From Christensenella sp. (GTDB taxonomy: Bacteria; Bacillota; Clostridia; Christensenellales; CAG-917), in the NCBI GenBank assembly GCA_022009775.1, contig CP091723.1, forward strand, positions 310,001 to 374,000: 64,000 nucleotides of DNA. Direction: 5' to 3'. Position 1 is the first letter of the stretch; the number at the start of each line of letters is the position of its first letter. This document shows positions 1-9,460 of this stretch, in pieces. A program made the translations under genes and the position numbers. The notes under the pieces were generated by a model. The model was not told the origin of the DNA, did not search any database, and saw only the letters and a list, made by a program, of their open reading frames with translations.

Positions 1-2538
1 GGTGCAGTTTTTGCACTCGTGATAGTGCTTATCCTTGTTTGACGACCATTCTGTCTTAAAATCATGGATGATCGTTTGTTCAAGTGTGATTTCAGTGTTG
101 CAATAGGAGTCCGAAAAGAGTTTTCCACACTCCTCGCGCTGACACTCGAAATACACGATATTGCCGTCCTTGCCCTCGGAGCAAGGCGTTGCGTCGTGAC
201 GTACACCCAAATGTCCTTTGGGTATTGTCGCAATTACGTCGTACCACACCTGAGTGCGAGCGGCGTCGAAAAACGCTGCTCCGCACCCTGCGCAAACATA
301 CTTATCCTTTATTCCGTCCTGGGTGCAGGTTGCAGGTCTTCCCGCCTCTAAAACAACCGTTTCGTGCGGGCAGTCGATTGGTCTCGAAGTTTGAATGATG
401 AGATTAAATTCCTTCAAATCCGCACTTAGAGTTCGTTTCAGAATACTGCTTCCCGACGGGATTCTGACGTCACAAAGCCAATTATCAACGGTTATGCTAT
501 CGTCCCGACTCTGGAACAATTTGCCTGTCGGTGCTTTTATGGTTATGTCGATTTCTATCGGTGTGTTTACAATAATCTTGCCGTTATCCAACGGTCCGAT
601 GCTGTTGATTATAAATTCAAGTCCGTTTTTTTCGGTGACGTTCAGCATTTCTGCAGGATTGCCTGTGAGAGGTTGTGAAAAGTCGATGTCAACAGACTGT
701 ACCACGCTGTCTAAGCGGAGCAACACAACCAAAACCAGCCTTCCGTCGCTTACTCTGATCTCTTTTTTCAACAATTCTCCGTGCGTCAACGAAACTTTCA
801 TATCGTCAAGGTTTTCGGGGAATTCGCAGTTTGTTTGCGGTTCGAATATGTAATAAATTACGCTGTTTTCTTCAATCGTCACCTCTTCAAAATTGTAGTA
901 ACCACTCAAGGGAATTCTTCCGTCAAGACTTAGCGACGCTTTGTGATAATAGATTCCCATATCCACAATGTTGCCTTTAACGATCCCCGGATAAAACAAC
1001 GGCTTGTAAATCATGCCCTTGTAATACTCCGGCACATCGATGATAATGTCTTTTATGTACTTGTCGGAGCCACATTCCGTGCAAATTCCATCCACGAAAT
1101 TATGTGCCTTCAAATCTCCGTGTACACAACCGCACACATCGCCGTTGGAATCTTTATAGGTACATGTTGCGCGAGTTTGACAAGTTGCCGTGCCGCCTTG
1201 CGGAGCATGTCTTAAGCTCGTGTTTTCTTCTTTACAATATTTGCAGAATCCGAGGTGCGTGTAAGTGCCGTCGTTATTGCCGAACGATTTGAATTCGTAT
1301 TTATGCCCTGTCGCTGCAAGGTATTCTTTGCCGCAAACGTCGCACTGCGCACCGCTCAAACAAGTCTGCTCTCCGCCACTGTGCACTTCTTTTTTGACGT
1401 TGCCGCTTGCGTCCTTTTCAAATTCTCCGCAAACGCACTTAAACACGTGGCAATTTGCGTCGTCATCGCTCGCAATGGCAGAGAAATTGTGCTTTGCGTC
1501 GGGATTGCCAAGGTCGCCGCACATTGTGCATGATGCGGTACATCCGCCGCTAAACTCGTGGCTTGCATAATGCGAGCCTTTGTCAAAAGCAGGGGCAACG
1601 CCGGGACAAGCAGGGTCGGTACATTTTGTATAGCCGTGATGCTCGAAATCTATCTTCTCGATTTTTTCAACCCATGTATGCTCGTGTCCGCCCGATACGG
1701 CTGCAATCGTGACGGGAATATCGCAAGTCTGTCCGTCCTTTGCCGTTGCGGTGATGTACATCGTTCCGCCGTCCATTGAGTTTTTTGCGGTTATCTGATA
1801 GTAGCAATTCGATTCTTCAAAAACGTTGCTCGTTTGAATTTCCATTCCTATGGGCGCAAGCTTTATCTCATAGGTATACGGCGCAGGCGCACCGCTTATC
1901 CACATACCCGTATCGGTATATTCTGTGGCGATTTTACCCGACACCTTTTCGTTGATTCGGGGAGATATGTATCGCGGATAACCGACATACGTCATTCCTC
2001 TGGAAATGAGAAAATCCATTTCTATTTCCGTTGTAATGCTGTTTTGTCCTGCGCTGTCCCAAAGTTCTATATCCTTGCCTTTGCCGAGTTCCGCACCCGA
2101 CACTTTCATATGACTTTTAAGCACGTCTGCTTGTTTAGACAACTTATAGTTTTCTTTCGGCGCAAAACTGACGCGGATGCAATACGCGACTTTCTGTTCG
2201 ATCAGTTGGTTTTCAACTCTGCTCCACGAAAATGACGCACTGTCTTTTTCCCACAACGTTGTTGCTTGTCCGTTTTTGGATACGAATACGAGCGTTGCCG
2301 TATAGTTTGCGCCCGCAGGAACTTTGAGCGTTCTTTCCGTTTCGTTCTCGAATACAAACGCAGCGGCAAGACTATCGCCGATTCCCACTTTATTGAACGA
2401 AACTTCAAGCGTATCGATTTCTCCGCTTTCTGCATAAGCCGTGCTTGCGTTGCAAAACAGCACTATGCCAAGCACAAGCGCAAAACAAACAACAAGCAGC
2501 GTCATCGATAGTCTTGTTTTTGTCAATGTTTGTTTCAT
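1..2538 (-). CDS. Secreted repeat protein with CxxC motifs (partial, runs off left edge)
   Basis: The reading frame stays open from an ATG at 2538 to base 1, so at least 846 codons are present and the C-terminus lies outside the window. A Shine-Dalgarno-like AAGGAAGGA lies upstream. The N-terminus starts MKQTLTKTRLS followed by a hydrophobic stretch, which is a signal peptide. The first ~300 residues look like beta-rich modules. The rest carries recurring His/Cys units: CxxC pairs such as CDVCGKEY, CTECG and CAGCG preceded by GGxxTC segments, and near the edge a W-S-S-N-K-D-K-H-Y-H-E-C-K-N-C unit. Such units are common in Gram-positive surface proteins and may bind metal, but that is inference. 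It is transcribed divergently from the binding-protein gene at 2848. Confidence 0.7.
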   Translation of the reverse strand, partial: MKQTLTKTRLSMTLLVVCFALVLGIVLFCNASTAYAESGEIDTLEVSFNKVGIGDSLAAAFVFENETERTLKVPAGANYTATLVFVSKNGQATTLWEKDSASFSWSRVENQLIEQKVAYCIRVSFAPKENYKLSKQADVLKSHMKVSGAELGKGKDIELWDSAGQNSITTEIEMDFLISRGMTYVGYPRYISPRINEKVSGKIATEYTDTGMWISGAPAPYTYEIKLAPIGMEIQTSNVFEESNCYYQITAKNSMDGGTMYITATAKDGQTCDIPVTIAAVSGGHEHTWVEKIEKIDFEHHGYTKCTDPACPGVAPAFDKGSHYASHEFSGGCTASCTMCGDLGNPDAKHNFSAIASDDDANCHVFKCVCGEFEKDASGNVKKEVHSGGEQTCLSGAQCDVCGKEYLAATGHKYEFKSFGNNDGTYTHLGFCKYCKEENTSLRHAPQGGTATCQTRATCTYKDSNGDVCGCVHGDLKAHNFVDGICTECGSDKYIKDIIIDVPEYYKGMIYKPLFYPGIVKGNIVDMGIYYHKASLSLDGRIPLSGYYNFEEVTIEENSVIYYIFEPQTNCEFPENLDDMKVSLTHGELLKKEIRVSDGRLVLVVLLRLDSVVQSVDIDFSQPLTGNPAEMLNVTEKNGLEFIINSIGPLDNGKIIVNTPIEIDITIKAPTGKLFQSRDDSITVDNWLCDVRIPSGSSILKRTLSADLKEFNLIIQTSRPIDCPHETVVLEAGRPATCTQDGIKDKYVCAGCGAAFFDAARTQVWYDVIATIPKGHLGVRHDATPCSEGKDGNIVYFECQREECGKLFSDSYCNTEITLEQTIIHDFKTEWSSNKDKHYHECKNCT

Positions 2539-2566
2539 ATTACGTTCCTTCCTTCGATGTTGTTTT

Positions 2567-2583
2567 AGGGCGAGGTTCGCCCT
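2567..2583. other. Leader hairpin of the surface-protein gene
   Basis: GGGCGA-GGT-TCGCCC forms a compact inverted repeat in the 5' untranslated region of the minus-strand gene starting at 2538. It has no T-tract in the gene's direction, so it is more likely a leader stem than a terminator. Confidence 0.35.
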
Positions 2584-2658
2584 CGTTGTTGCCGAGAAAT
2601 TTTTATTATCAATTCTTGAAAATTTCTCGTTGCTATGGTATAGTGATTTATGCAATAA

Positions 2659-2686
2659 AGTATATTGATATATACTGTCTTGTAAA
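2659..2686 (-). promoter_or_regulatory. Probable sigma-A promoter of the surface-protein gene
   Basis: Read on the minus strand, TTTACA (2681-2686) and TATACT (2659-2664) are separated by 16 bases, about 120 bases upstream of the ATG at 2538. The rest of the 309-base divergent gap is AT-rich and shows nothing else clear. Confidence 0.4.
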
Positions 2687-2847
2687 TCAACACTATATCA
2701 TCATCAAAAGTATATGGATTAAAGTGTCTCTTGTCCCCTACCCAAAACCCCAAAAGGTAGGGAAACTTCAAAAAAAGTTTGGATTTTTTTCAAAATTTTT
2801 TGTCGGACACTTCTCGCGGATTGCTCCGCAACATAAGGAATATCTTT

Positions 2848-4177
2848 ATGAAAAAGATTTTGCCGATCATAGTTTTTATTTGTATGCTTGCGCTTTTGCT
2901 TTTCGGATGCGATAAGCAAGAAACGTTGCTTACCCCCCAAAAGCCCGTCACGCTCACGATGTGGCACGTCTACGGTGAGCAGGCGGATTCGCCCATGAAC
3001 AGATACGTCGATGATTTCAACCGCACCGTCGGCAAGGAAAAAGGCATCATCGTCAACGTTACGCTCATGTCCAACGCCTCGCAAATCGGGCAAAAGCTCG
3101 TCAATGCGCAAAGGGAGTCGCAGGCGTACCTGCCATGCCGGACCTGTTCTTCTGTCACAACTCAAACGCGCAAGAACTTGGCGCAAACAACCTGCTCAAC
3201 TGGCAAGACGCTTTTTCGGCAAGCGAACTTTCGGAATTTGTCGGAGAATTCGTTTCTGACGGCATGGTTGACAACTCGCTCTCGGTGCTTCCCGTTTCAA
3301 AGTCCACCCATCTACTCTTTTTTGGCAGGCAGCGCATTCGACAGGTTCGCAAACGCTCAAAACGTGACCTACGACGATCTTGCAACATGGGACGGTTTCT
3401 TCTCCGTTGCCGAAAAAATATTACAACTATTCCGGCGGAAAGCCATTCTGCGCTCTCGACTATCTCATGCGCTCCGTCGAGCTTGACGCAATAAGCCAAG
3501 GCGCAGTCGATTTCTACCAAGACGATTGGTACAAGCAAAACGACACACTGATTGCCTCTTACAAAAAGTTTGCCTCGGCAATCGCCAAAGGGCATATCGT
3601 CGTGTCCGACCTATATTCCAACACGCAGGTTATGACGGGACAAACCGTAGCCGGCATATCCTCCTCCGCCGCCGTACTCTACTACAACGACACAATCACC
3701 TACCCCGACAACACTCAAGAGCCGACCAATCTCAAAGTCATGCCCGTGCCGGCTTCAAGCGGCAATAAGTATGCAACGCAAGCAGGCGTAGGGCTTTGCG
3801 CCTACAAGACTACACCGCAAAAAGCTGAGGCTGCCGCTGTCTTTGCAAAATGGTTCACCGATGAAAAACGCAACCTTGACTTCATCGCTCAAACAGGTTA
3901 TATGCCGGTCAAAATCGGCGCGTTCGACAAGTTGAACTCTTACACTTTCAAGACGGAGGCTTTCAGAAACACCTACTCCGCCTTGAAGTCCACCGTGGAA
4001 TCCTGCACCTTCCTATCCGAGCCGTCGATGGCAGGCTACTTTCCAAACACATACACGCTCTATTCCAAAATTCGCGAACTGCAAAAGGGACTGACATCAC
4101 TGTACGAAAACGGCAAAACCTATGAGAACATCACCGACCAACTCGTTGATATGTTTCTCACTCTCCCCGCCGCTTAA
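2848..4177 (+). CDS. ABC-type extracellular solute (sugar)-binding lipoprotein, frame broken three times
   Basis: The start at 2848 is preceded by AAGGA and begins MKKILPIIVFICMLALLLFGC, a lipoprotein signal peptide with the lipid-anchor Cys at about residue 21. Next comes a family-1-like start, VTLTMWHVYGEQADSPMNRYVDDFN. Later parts (PDLFFCHNSNA, then the NTITYPDN to YMPVKIGAF region) fit a carbohydrate-binding protein of about 440 residues. The frame shifts near 3125 (base lost), near 3331 (base gained, restoring frame) and at an A6 run at 3414-3419 (base gained); joined, the protein is coherent from end to end. No permease or ATPase genes are near, so the transporter must be encoded elsewhere or the protein acts as a sensor partner of the next gene. 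The breaks are probably sequence errors, but a decayed gene cannot be excluded. Confidence 0.7.
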
Positions 4178-4274
4178 TCGCCGCACAAAAACGACATAGA
4201 GAATACAAAATACGCAAAAATCCGCGTTTTTTGTCTTGAAAACGACGCTTTTCGTCATAAACCGACAGCAATAT

Positions 4275-5888
4275 ATGAACACTCCGAAAATTATAAAACC
4301 AAAAAAATCGTCCATGAAGCACAAACTGTTCTGGTACATGCTTGCGCTTGCGCTTATCGTTTTGTCGTTTTTGGGGTGTGGTCTGTTCTTCTTCGGGCAC
4401 TTCTCCACCGCAAAGGAAAGCGTTGAAAACAATCTTGCGTTCCAGATGCGCACTTACGAGCGGCAAGTGTCCAAATATTTTGAAGATATGACAAGAATGG
4501 GCAACTCGCTCTCCTACTCGGTTGCCCAGAAAACCAACGCATATCTCGCATCCGAGGGCATAGCATTCGATGACTTGAACGACGATGCGACGCGCATTGC
4601 CGAACTTCAAAATATATTGTTTGACAAACTTGGTATAGAGTTGATGAAAACCGACTGTTCAGGCGCGTTTTTGATGCTCGATGCCACTGTAAACACACAT
4701 ATCGACGGTGCGGAATACTCCAAAACGGGTCTGTACTTCCAACGTGCTTCCCTCGACGAAACCGACGAAACATTGCTTCTCTACCGCGGCATTTCGGACA
4801 TAGGACGCAATCGCGACGTCATGCCCCACCGTCAGTGGCGGCTTGAATTCAATCTTGCCAACCTGCCCGACGGCGACAAGGTGCTTGCTTTGTTCGAATC
4901 CGCCGAAAAAACTCCGCGTCTAACGCAAATTTCAAGACTTTACGACACCAGCGAGCGCACGATGAACTTCGTTGTGCCAATCGTCGGAAACAACAATAAA
5001 GTCTATGGCGTGTGCGGCTTTGAAATCTCCGAAAACTACTTCAAAAAGTATTTTGCACAATCGACGCAGCTCGAACATCTAACCTGCATGTTCTTCCCCA
5101 AAAACGGCGGAACATACAATACCGTCAACGGATTTTCGGCAGGCGTGTACGGGGGCTACTATCTACCCCCGCAAGGCGAACTTACCGTTGAAGACATGGG
5201 CGGCGGACTGACCGCATTGCATTCGCGCGACGGCAATTCATCTTTCGTTTCCAAGGCGCAATCTGCCATTATATGCGGCGACGAATATGTGCTTATCGTA
5301 TCCTATCCAAAGGAAGAATACGACAAAACCGTTGCAAACAACGTCATTTCGGTGGTACTGCTAGTGTTGCTGCTTGTCGGCATGACCGTTGCAGTATGCG
5401 TGTTTTTCAGCAAACGTTTCTTGCGTCCGCTTCTCAAGGGCATAGAGCAAATCCAGAAACAAGAACACAAGAACGCCGAGTCGGAATTTGTCGAAATAGA
5501 CGACCTTTTTGCATTTCTTGCCGAACAGGATAGAATCAAAGATGAGGAAACCGAAAAACTCCGCACGCAATGCAACCAACAAGGTTTTTCTCTCGAACAA
5601 AAACAAGCGGACATCAACCGCCTTGCCTACTCTCGTAAAAACGAGGTATCTCCCGACGACTACGAAATGTTCAAAACGGGGCTGAAAACCCTCACCAAAA
5701 CCGAAAAACAAATCTTCGGCTTGTATCTCGAAGGCAAATCCGCAAACGAAATTATGGAAATTTGCCACATACAACAAGGCACGCTCAAATATCACAACCA
5801 CAACATTTTGGGCAAACTCGGCGTGTCATCGCGCAAGCAAATGCTCCGCTATGCAACCCTTCTCAAACAAGAAACTCAAAGCGAATAA
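4275..5888 (+). CDS. Membrane-anchored sensor with C-terminal LuxR-type HTH
   Basis: The protein has about 537 residues. Residues ~17-40 are a membrane segment, ~41-350 an extracytoplasmic sensor region (Cache-like by layout only), ~355-377 a second membrane segment, then a coiled linker. Residues ~473-530 form a LuxR-type helix-turn-helix (LTKTEKQIFGLYLEGKSANEI, then GTLKYHNHNILGKLGV). A DNA-binding domain on a two-helix membrane receptor makes this a one-component regulator acting from the membrane. It starts 97 bases after the sugar-binding lipoprotein, so it likely senses the same ligand or the loaded binding protein; that link is inference. The ATG at 4275 was chosen over an upstream TTG at 4236; the ATG at 4314 is also possible, and no strong ribosome site decides. 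Confidence 0.7.
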   Translation: MNTPKIIKPKKSSMKHKLFWYMLALALIVLSFLGCGLFFFGHFSTAKESVENNLAFQMRTYERQVSKYFEDMTRMGNSLSYSVAQKTNAYLASEGIAFDDLNDDATRIAELQNILFDKLGIELMKTDCSGAFLMLDATVNTHIDGAEYSKTGLYFQRASLDETDETLLLYRGISDIGRNRDVMPHRQWRLEFNLANLPDGDKVLALFESAEKTPRLTQISRLYDTSERTMNFVVPIVGNNNKVYGVCGFEISENYFKKYFAQSTQLEHLTCMFFPKNGGTYNTVNGFSAGVYGGYYLPPQGELTVEDMGGGLTALHSRDGNSSFVSKAQSAIICGDEYVLIVSYPKEEYDKTVANNVISVVLLVLLLVGMTVAVCVFFSKRFLRPLLKGIEQIQKQEHKNAESEFVEIDDLFAFLAEQDRIKDEETEKLRTQCNQQGFSLEQKQADINRLAYSRKNEVSPDDYEMFKTGLKTLTKTEKQIFGLYLEGKSANEIMEICHIQQGTLKYHNHNILGKLGVSSRKQMLRYATLLKQETQSE

Positions 5889-6149
5889 CATACTTTTTCG
5901 TTATAATTATCAATTCGATTCAAATGATGCGTCATTTTGTATGCCAAGAACAAATAATAGTGTCATACAAAGAGTGTCCATAAAAATATGTCACAGTGCG
6001 AACAATATATAATATTTGCAATTCCAAGTCGTGTGTGATAAACTGCTTGTGTCATTCATTTGCCCCCCTGCAGTATGTGTGTGAGTTTTGCGGACTACAT
6101 GCATATTCTATCAAAGAGGGAATTTTTTCACCGCTAAAACTCCACAGAA

Positions 6150-6168
6150 CCACCGGACTATTCGGTGG
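6150..6168. repeat. Short palindromic repeat, copy 1
   Basis: CCACCGGACTATTCGGTGG is a 7-bp stem hairpin followed by TTTTATAATA. A second copy with one base changed is at 10107-10125, and each is followed by a second, gene-specific terminator hairpin. It may be a terminator module or a small dispersed repeat. Confidence 0.5.
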
Positions 6169-6178
6169 TTTTATAATA

Positions 6179-6212
6179 CAAATAAACTCCGTCGCAAAAC
6201 GGAGTTTATTTG
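6179..6212. terminator. Strong bidirectional hairpin terminator
   Basis: A perfect 14-bp stem (CAAATAAACTCCGT with its complement) surrounds a 6-base loop and gives T-rich flanks on both sides. It lies about 290 bases after the LuxR gene. The rest of 5889-6577 is AT-rich and holds no gene I can support. Confidence 0.55.
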
Positions 6213-6512
6213 ACTGTTGTCATTATTGATTCTAAAAACAATTATGAGTCAATGTTTTTTCAGCATACGTCGATGCCGAGCATTATCCTAAACGGAACAT
6301 CGTTGTCGCAAAAAAATCGATTCGTAGTTCACTCGGACAAAAAAACGAACGGTAAAAAAATCAAAAGAAGAATCGTAGATGCGACAGAAATTCTTTTTGA
6401 GAATTTTCCCCTAGCACTTATACTCTGCTCGGCAAGGCGTTTGCTTGTTAGCGAATTGTGTATTTACACTCATCACCTTATCGACAGGATACAACAAATT
6501 CGACAAAAACTC

Positions 6513-6553
6513 TACCAACATATGTTTACATTTTGTCAACAAAACTTTACATT
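6513..6553. repeat. 41-bp direct repeat, copy 1
   Basis: Forty of 41 bases match the copy at 7686-7726. The two copies flank the tandem lipoprotein genes. On the minus strand each contains a TTGACA that could be a -35 element. Confidence 0.6.
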
Positions 6554-6577
6554 TTTATAAAAATATGTTTTTTAAAT

Positions 6578-7064
6578 TCAATAAATAATATATACGATTT
6601 CAACTTCGAAAATAAGTTTGCCCCTGATTTCCTTATCACAAAACGACCATATAAAACAATATCTTCCTTTTTCTTGCACTTTAAAATACGGTGCATGAAA
6701 ATCATCAACTTCATTCGAAAACGGCACTTCACTTACTGATATTGTGTTTGTTCCATCTGTATACTTTGAATGACAACTAACTAACACATAGAATGCATCA
6801 AAATCGTCAATATTTGTCCACTCATCACCAAGAGATTGATCATAATATCTCACCCTGTCAAGAGAAATGACTTCTTCTTTTTCCCGAATATGGTCTTGCA
6901 ATACAAAAAATTCCCATTCCGTCAACAAAAGTTTCATATGTATCTCCGCAATGGAAAGCCACTTCAATTTTTTTTGTTTCACTTGTTTTATCGCAAGCAG
7001 AACAACAGAACAATAAACTAAAAACTATAATTAATAAGCATAATGCGCTTAGAATTTTTTTCAT
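6578..7064 (-). CDS. Small lipoprotein, second of a tandem pair (frame broken)
   Basis: The ATG at 7064 follows a TAGGAGA ribosome site. MKKILSALCLLIIVFSLLFCCSAC is a lipoprotein signal with its anchor Cys near residue 24. The frame breaks at an A6/T6 run near 6905; after it the protein continues to a C-terminal region (GRYCFIWSFCDKEIRGKLIFEVEIVYIIY) that resembles the end of the upstream neighbour (DYVITWKLKDGYENITDDAIF). The two genes are 25 bases apart and look like diverged duplicates. Function is not recognised. Confidence 0.6.
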
Positions 7065-7089
7065 TTCTAATCTCCTATACGATGATAAC

Positions 7090-7572
7090 TTAGTTTGGAT
7101 ATGCAACTGTTAGATATAGTGTAAAAATCGCATCGTCTGTTATGTTTTCGTATCCGTCTTTCAATTTCCACGTAATAACATAGTCTCCTGCATCACGAAT
7201 ATTTTCCGGATGGTAAGTTTCTCCCCTAGAATTTGTAAAAAGTGTCTCTTTAGTTAATCTAGGCACGGTCAAAAGCATATATTCTGACACATCATATTGT
7301 CCGGATTCGGTCTTATAATATGTATAAGGATACAACAAGATTTTTTTATCTAAAGAAATAACTCGAGCATGTGCTTCGAAATTATAATTACCAAAATTGA
7401 TTACATTATATTTTTTTGGAACATTGCCATCAAAACTAATTGCCACAAAAAACGGAATGTGGCTGCAACCATCTGTTATGCTGCCATCTGAGCTTTTGTC
7501 ACATGACGAAAAAAACAAAGAAGATAAAACAAAAATCAGTATTAAAAAAATATTTAAAACCTTTTTTTTCAT
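7090..7572 (-). CDS. Small lipoprotein, first of a tandem pair
   Basis: The start at 7572 has GGAG nine bases upstream. MKKKVLNIFLILIFVLSSLFFSSC is a lipoprotein signal and the mature part has about 135 residues with a beta-rich look. No family is recognised. It is probably the first gene of a two-gene unit with the lipoprotein at 6578-7064, and the 41-bp repeat copy 2 lies 114 bases upstream of its start, where a promoter would sit. Confidence 0.65.
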   Translation of the reverse strand: MKKKVLNIFLILIFVLSSLFFSSCDKSSDGSITDGCSHIPFFVAISFDGNVPKKYNVINFGNYNFEAHARVISLDKKILLYPYTYYKTESGQYDVSEYMLLTVPRLTKETLFTNSRGETYHPENIRDAGDYVITWKLKDGYENITDDAIFTLYLTVAYPN

Positions 7573-7685
7573 AGAGAAGTCTCCATTATTCCTATATTTA
7601 ATCAATCAGAGCATTGCTCTTATTTGTTATAACCGCATAACTAAACAATTTATGATATAAGATATAATAAAGTAAGTTGAAATGA

Positions 7686-7726
7686 TACCAACATAAGTTT
7701 ACATTTTGTCAACAAAACTTTACATT
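7686..7726. repeat. 41-bp direct repeat, copy 2
   Basis: It matches copy 1 (6513-6553) at 40 of 41 bases and sits upstream of the tandem lipoprotein genes. A shorter, diverged third version lies at about 8308-8347 upstream of the next gene; there GTTTACA-TTTG-TGTAAAC is a palindrome. Confidence 0.6.
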
Positions 7727-7750
7727 CGTATTATGCGTGACAAAATTGCG

Positions 7751-8254
7751 TTATGCGACGCTCACGAAATTGCCGTTTGCATCGTAAATGCAGACGCCTG
7801 TCTTCATTTCTTTCCATGCGCCGTTGTCCACTTTGTATCGAGTTCTTCCGAGCCAGTATTTTTGCACGCCGCCGGTTGACGCTTCTGCCGTTATCGTCTT
7901 TCCGAGATTGAGATCGCCCGTCTGAACCTTTTGTTCGAGCGTCATATTCTGATAGGATTCCTGATATGTTTCGGAAGAATACAACTCAACGATAACTATA
8001 ACCGTTGACGGGAATATCGTGACGTCGTTCTTCACCGTCGTCCAAACTTTTCCGTTGCCGCCGTTGATTGAAATCGAAAGCGACGTGTAAATACCCCTTG
8101 TGGTTGCATTTCTCGCGCTTTCGTTTTCATGTGCAGAATCTAACGCTTCGGCATACGATCTTGAAGTCGTGAACGTTGCGACGAGAATAATCGCAAAAAG
8201 TATAACCGCAATCACGGAAACCAAAATCGGAAACAATCTTTTTTGTGTGTTCAT
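7751..8254 (-). CDS. Small membrane-anchored exported protein of unknown function
   Basis: The start at 8254 has a GGGGGG-containing purine-rich ribosome site just upstream. MNTQKRLFPILVSVIAVILFAIILVATF is one N-terminal membrane helix or uncleaved signal. The ~135-residue remainder is Ser/Thr-rich and beta-rich, ending WLGRTRYKVDNGAWKEMKTG. There is no anchor Cys, so it is not a lipoprotein. It lies 83 bases after the Xre-type regulator on the same strand and may be its target. No family is recognised. Confidence 0.55.
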   Translation of the reverse strand: MNTQKRLFPILVSVIAVILFAIILVATFTTSRSYAEALDSAHENESARNATTRGIYTSLSISINGGNGKVWTTVKNDVTIFPSTVIVIVELYSSETYQESYQNMTLEQKVQTGDLNLGKTITAEASTGGVQKYWLGRTRYKVDNGAWKEMKTGVCIYDANGNFVSVA

Positions 8255-8307
8255 TTTTTGCCCCCCTTTTCTTTTAGGATAACATTTCCGCGAGCGTCCA
8301 AACAAGC

Positions 8308-8347
8308 AACATATGTTTACATTTGTGTAAACAATAGTTAACATTCG
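8308..8347. promoter_or_regulatory. Possible operator with GTTTACA/TGTAAAC palindrome
   Basis: It is a diverged third copy of the 41-bp repeat, containing the palindrome GTTTACA-TTTG-TGTAAAC. It overlaps the end of the Xre gene and lies about 55 bases upstream of the gene at 8254. This placement and symmetry suggest an operator, perhaps for the adjacent Xre protein; this is inference only. Confidence 0.35.
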
Positions 8348-8901
8348 GTGTTCTTTTGGCATTTAGATGCTCTGACGCTCAAAACGATTGCAAAAGAGAA
8401 AAACAACGCGAAAGCGACAATACAAATCACAAAAGCTCCGGTGTCGAACTTGTAATTGCTCACGGTTACGTCACCGCTGTTTGAAGAAAACGCAACGAAT
8501 CCGACGACAACGCTGAGCACGAGCATAATTGCCGACAACACGGAAAGTATCACGGCACTTGTTATATAAATCGCTCTCGTTTTTATATCGTTCTTTTCGG
8601 GAGTTTTTGTTTTTTCATCGGAAGCCGTCGCAATATTGTCTGCGTTTTCGTCGTCAACGGAACTTATGTCGTCGTCAACGTCTGCCGCCGCTTCGTCCGC
8701 ACAATCCGCAACTTCTTCAAAATAACTCAAGGAAACTTGAAAAACGTCACACAAACTTTTCAAATTTTCAAAACTCGGTTGAACAAAACCTGCTTCCCAC
8801 TTCGAGACGGTTTGTCTCGATACGCCCAACTTAAATCCCAAATCTTCCTGTGACAATCCGCTCTTTTTTCGCAAATTGTAAATCTTGTCTTTTATATCCA
8901 T
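8338..8901 (-). CDS. Xre-family regulator with C-terminal membrane helices
   Basis: The protein has 187 residues. Residues 1-65 are a classic Xre/Cro helix-turn-helix (KIYNLRKKSGLSQEDLGFKLGVSRQTVSKWEAG). An acidic linker of about 40 residues follows, then two membrane segments at about 110-135 and 152-175. This layout (cytoplasmic HTH, acidic linker, membrane pair) is frequent in Firmicutes and suggests a regulator responding to the membrane. It is followed by an exported protein and two lipoproteins on the same strand, its plausible targets. Confidence 0.8.
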   Translation of the reverse strand: MDIKDKIYNLRKKSGLSQEDLGFKLGVSRQTVSKWEAGFVQPSFENLKSLCDVFQVSLSYFEEVADCADEAAADVDDDISSVDDENADNIATASDEKTKTPEKNDIKTRAIYITSAVILSVLSAIMLVLSVVVGFVAFSSNSGDVTVSNYKFDTGAFVICIVAFALFFSFAIVLSVRASKCQKNTEC

Positions 8902-9137
8902 TATTCCCTTCGGCGTTCCGCAAATTTGAACGGATTACGCATTCATTTTACAATTATGGATTATATCCGAAATATAATGTTTTGTAAATATAAAACGATA
9001 TATGCGCCGATATTTTTTCACTATTTACACAATTTTTCAAAAAGTATATCGTTTATTCCTTAACTTTGAAAATATATTTTTGAAAACGTACTCTATTTTC
9101 GTTTCATACGACAAATTCTCGGTCTTTTTCCAAAAAC

Positions 9138-9308
9138 TCAATCATCTTCGCAATCTCCGCCGCAATCATCACACTCGCAATCTTCGACGGGATCGCCGCA
9201 ATCGTCACACTCATCGTCGTATAGCCACGGATCGCGCGATTTTTCGGTTGTGTTCTTTTTTGTTGAATTATCGTTTGAAGTGCCGAACAACCAGTCCAAA
9301 AGCCCCAT
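9138..9308 (-). CDS. Tiny acidic Cys-rich protein (56 aa)
   Basis: AAAGGAG lies 8 bases before the ATG at 9308 and a GATATAAT -10-like box lies about 20 bases before that, so this is a real short gene. MGLLDWLFGT could be an amphipathic anchor. The C-terminal half reads DDECDDCGDPVEDCECDDCGGDCEDD, with six Cys and many Asp/Glu. The Cys spacing suggests metal binding, but no family is recognised. Confidence 0.6.
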   Translation of the reverse strand: MGLLDWLFGTSNDNSTKKNTTEKSRDPWLYDDECDDCGDPVEDCECDDCGGDCEDD

Positions 9309-9460
9309 AAGCATCTCCTTTATGTTTATTATATCATATTCAAAATCCATCTGCAATAGCAACGAAAAAGTATTCTTTTTACAGATTTTCAAATTCAGTT
9401 TATTTCACACAAAACAACGTTTACTTATTATTTTCATAACAATAAACCGCTTTTTTGCAA

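Noticed and set aside
2848..4177. Calling the binding protein a pseudogene
   Set aside because: Three breaks within 300 bases match the error pattern seen in essential genes elsewhere in the window, and the joined protein is complete.
6210..6560. Plus-strand open frame with KKIKRRIVDATEILFEN, faintly like a TetR start
   Set aside because: No ribosome site, no second half of a TetR domain in any frame, and it overlaps a terminator and a repeat copy.
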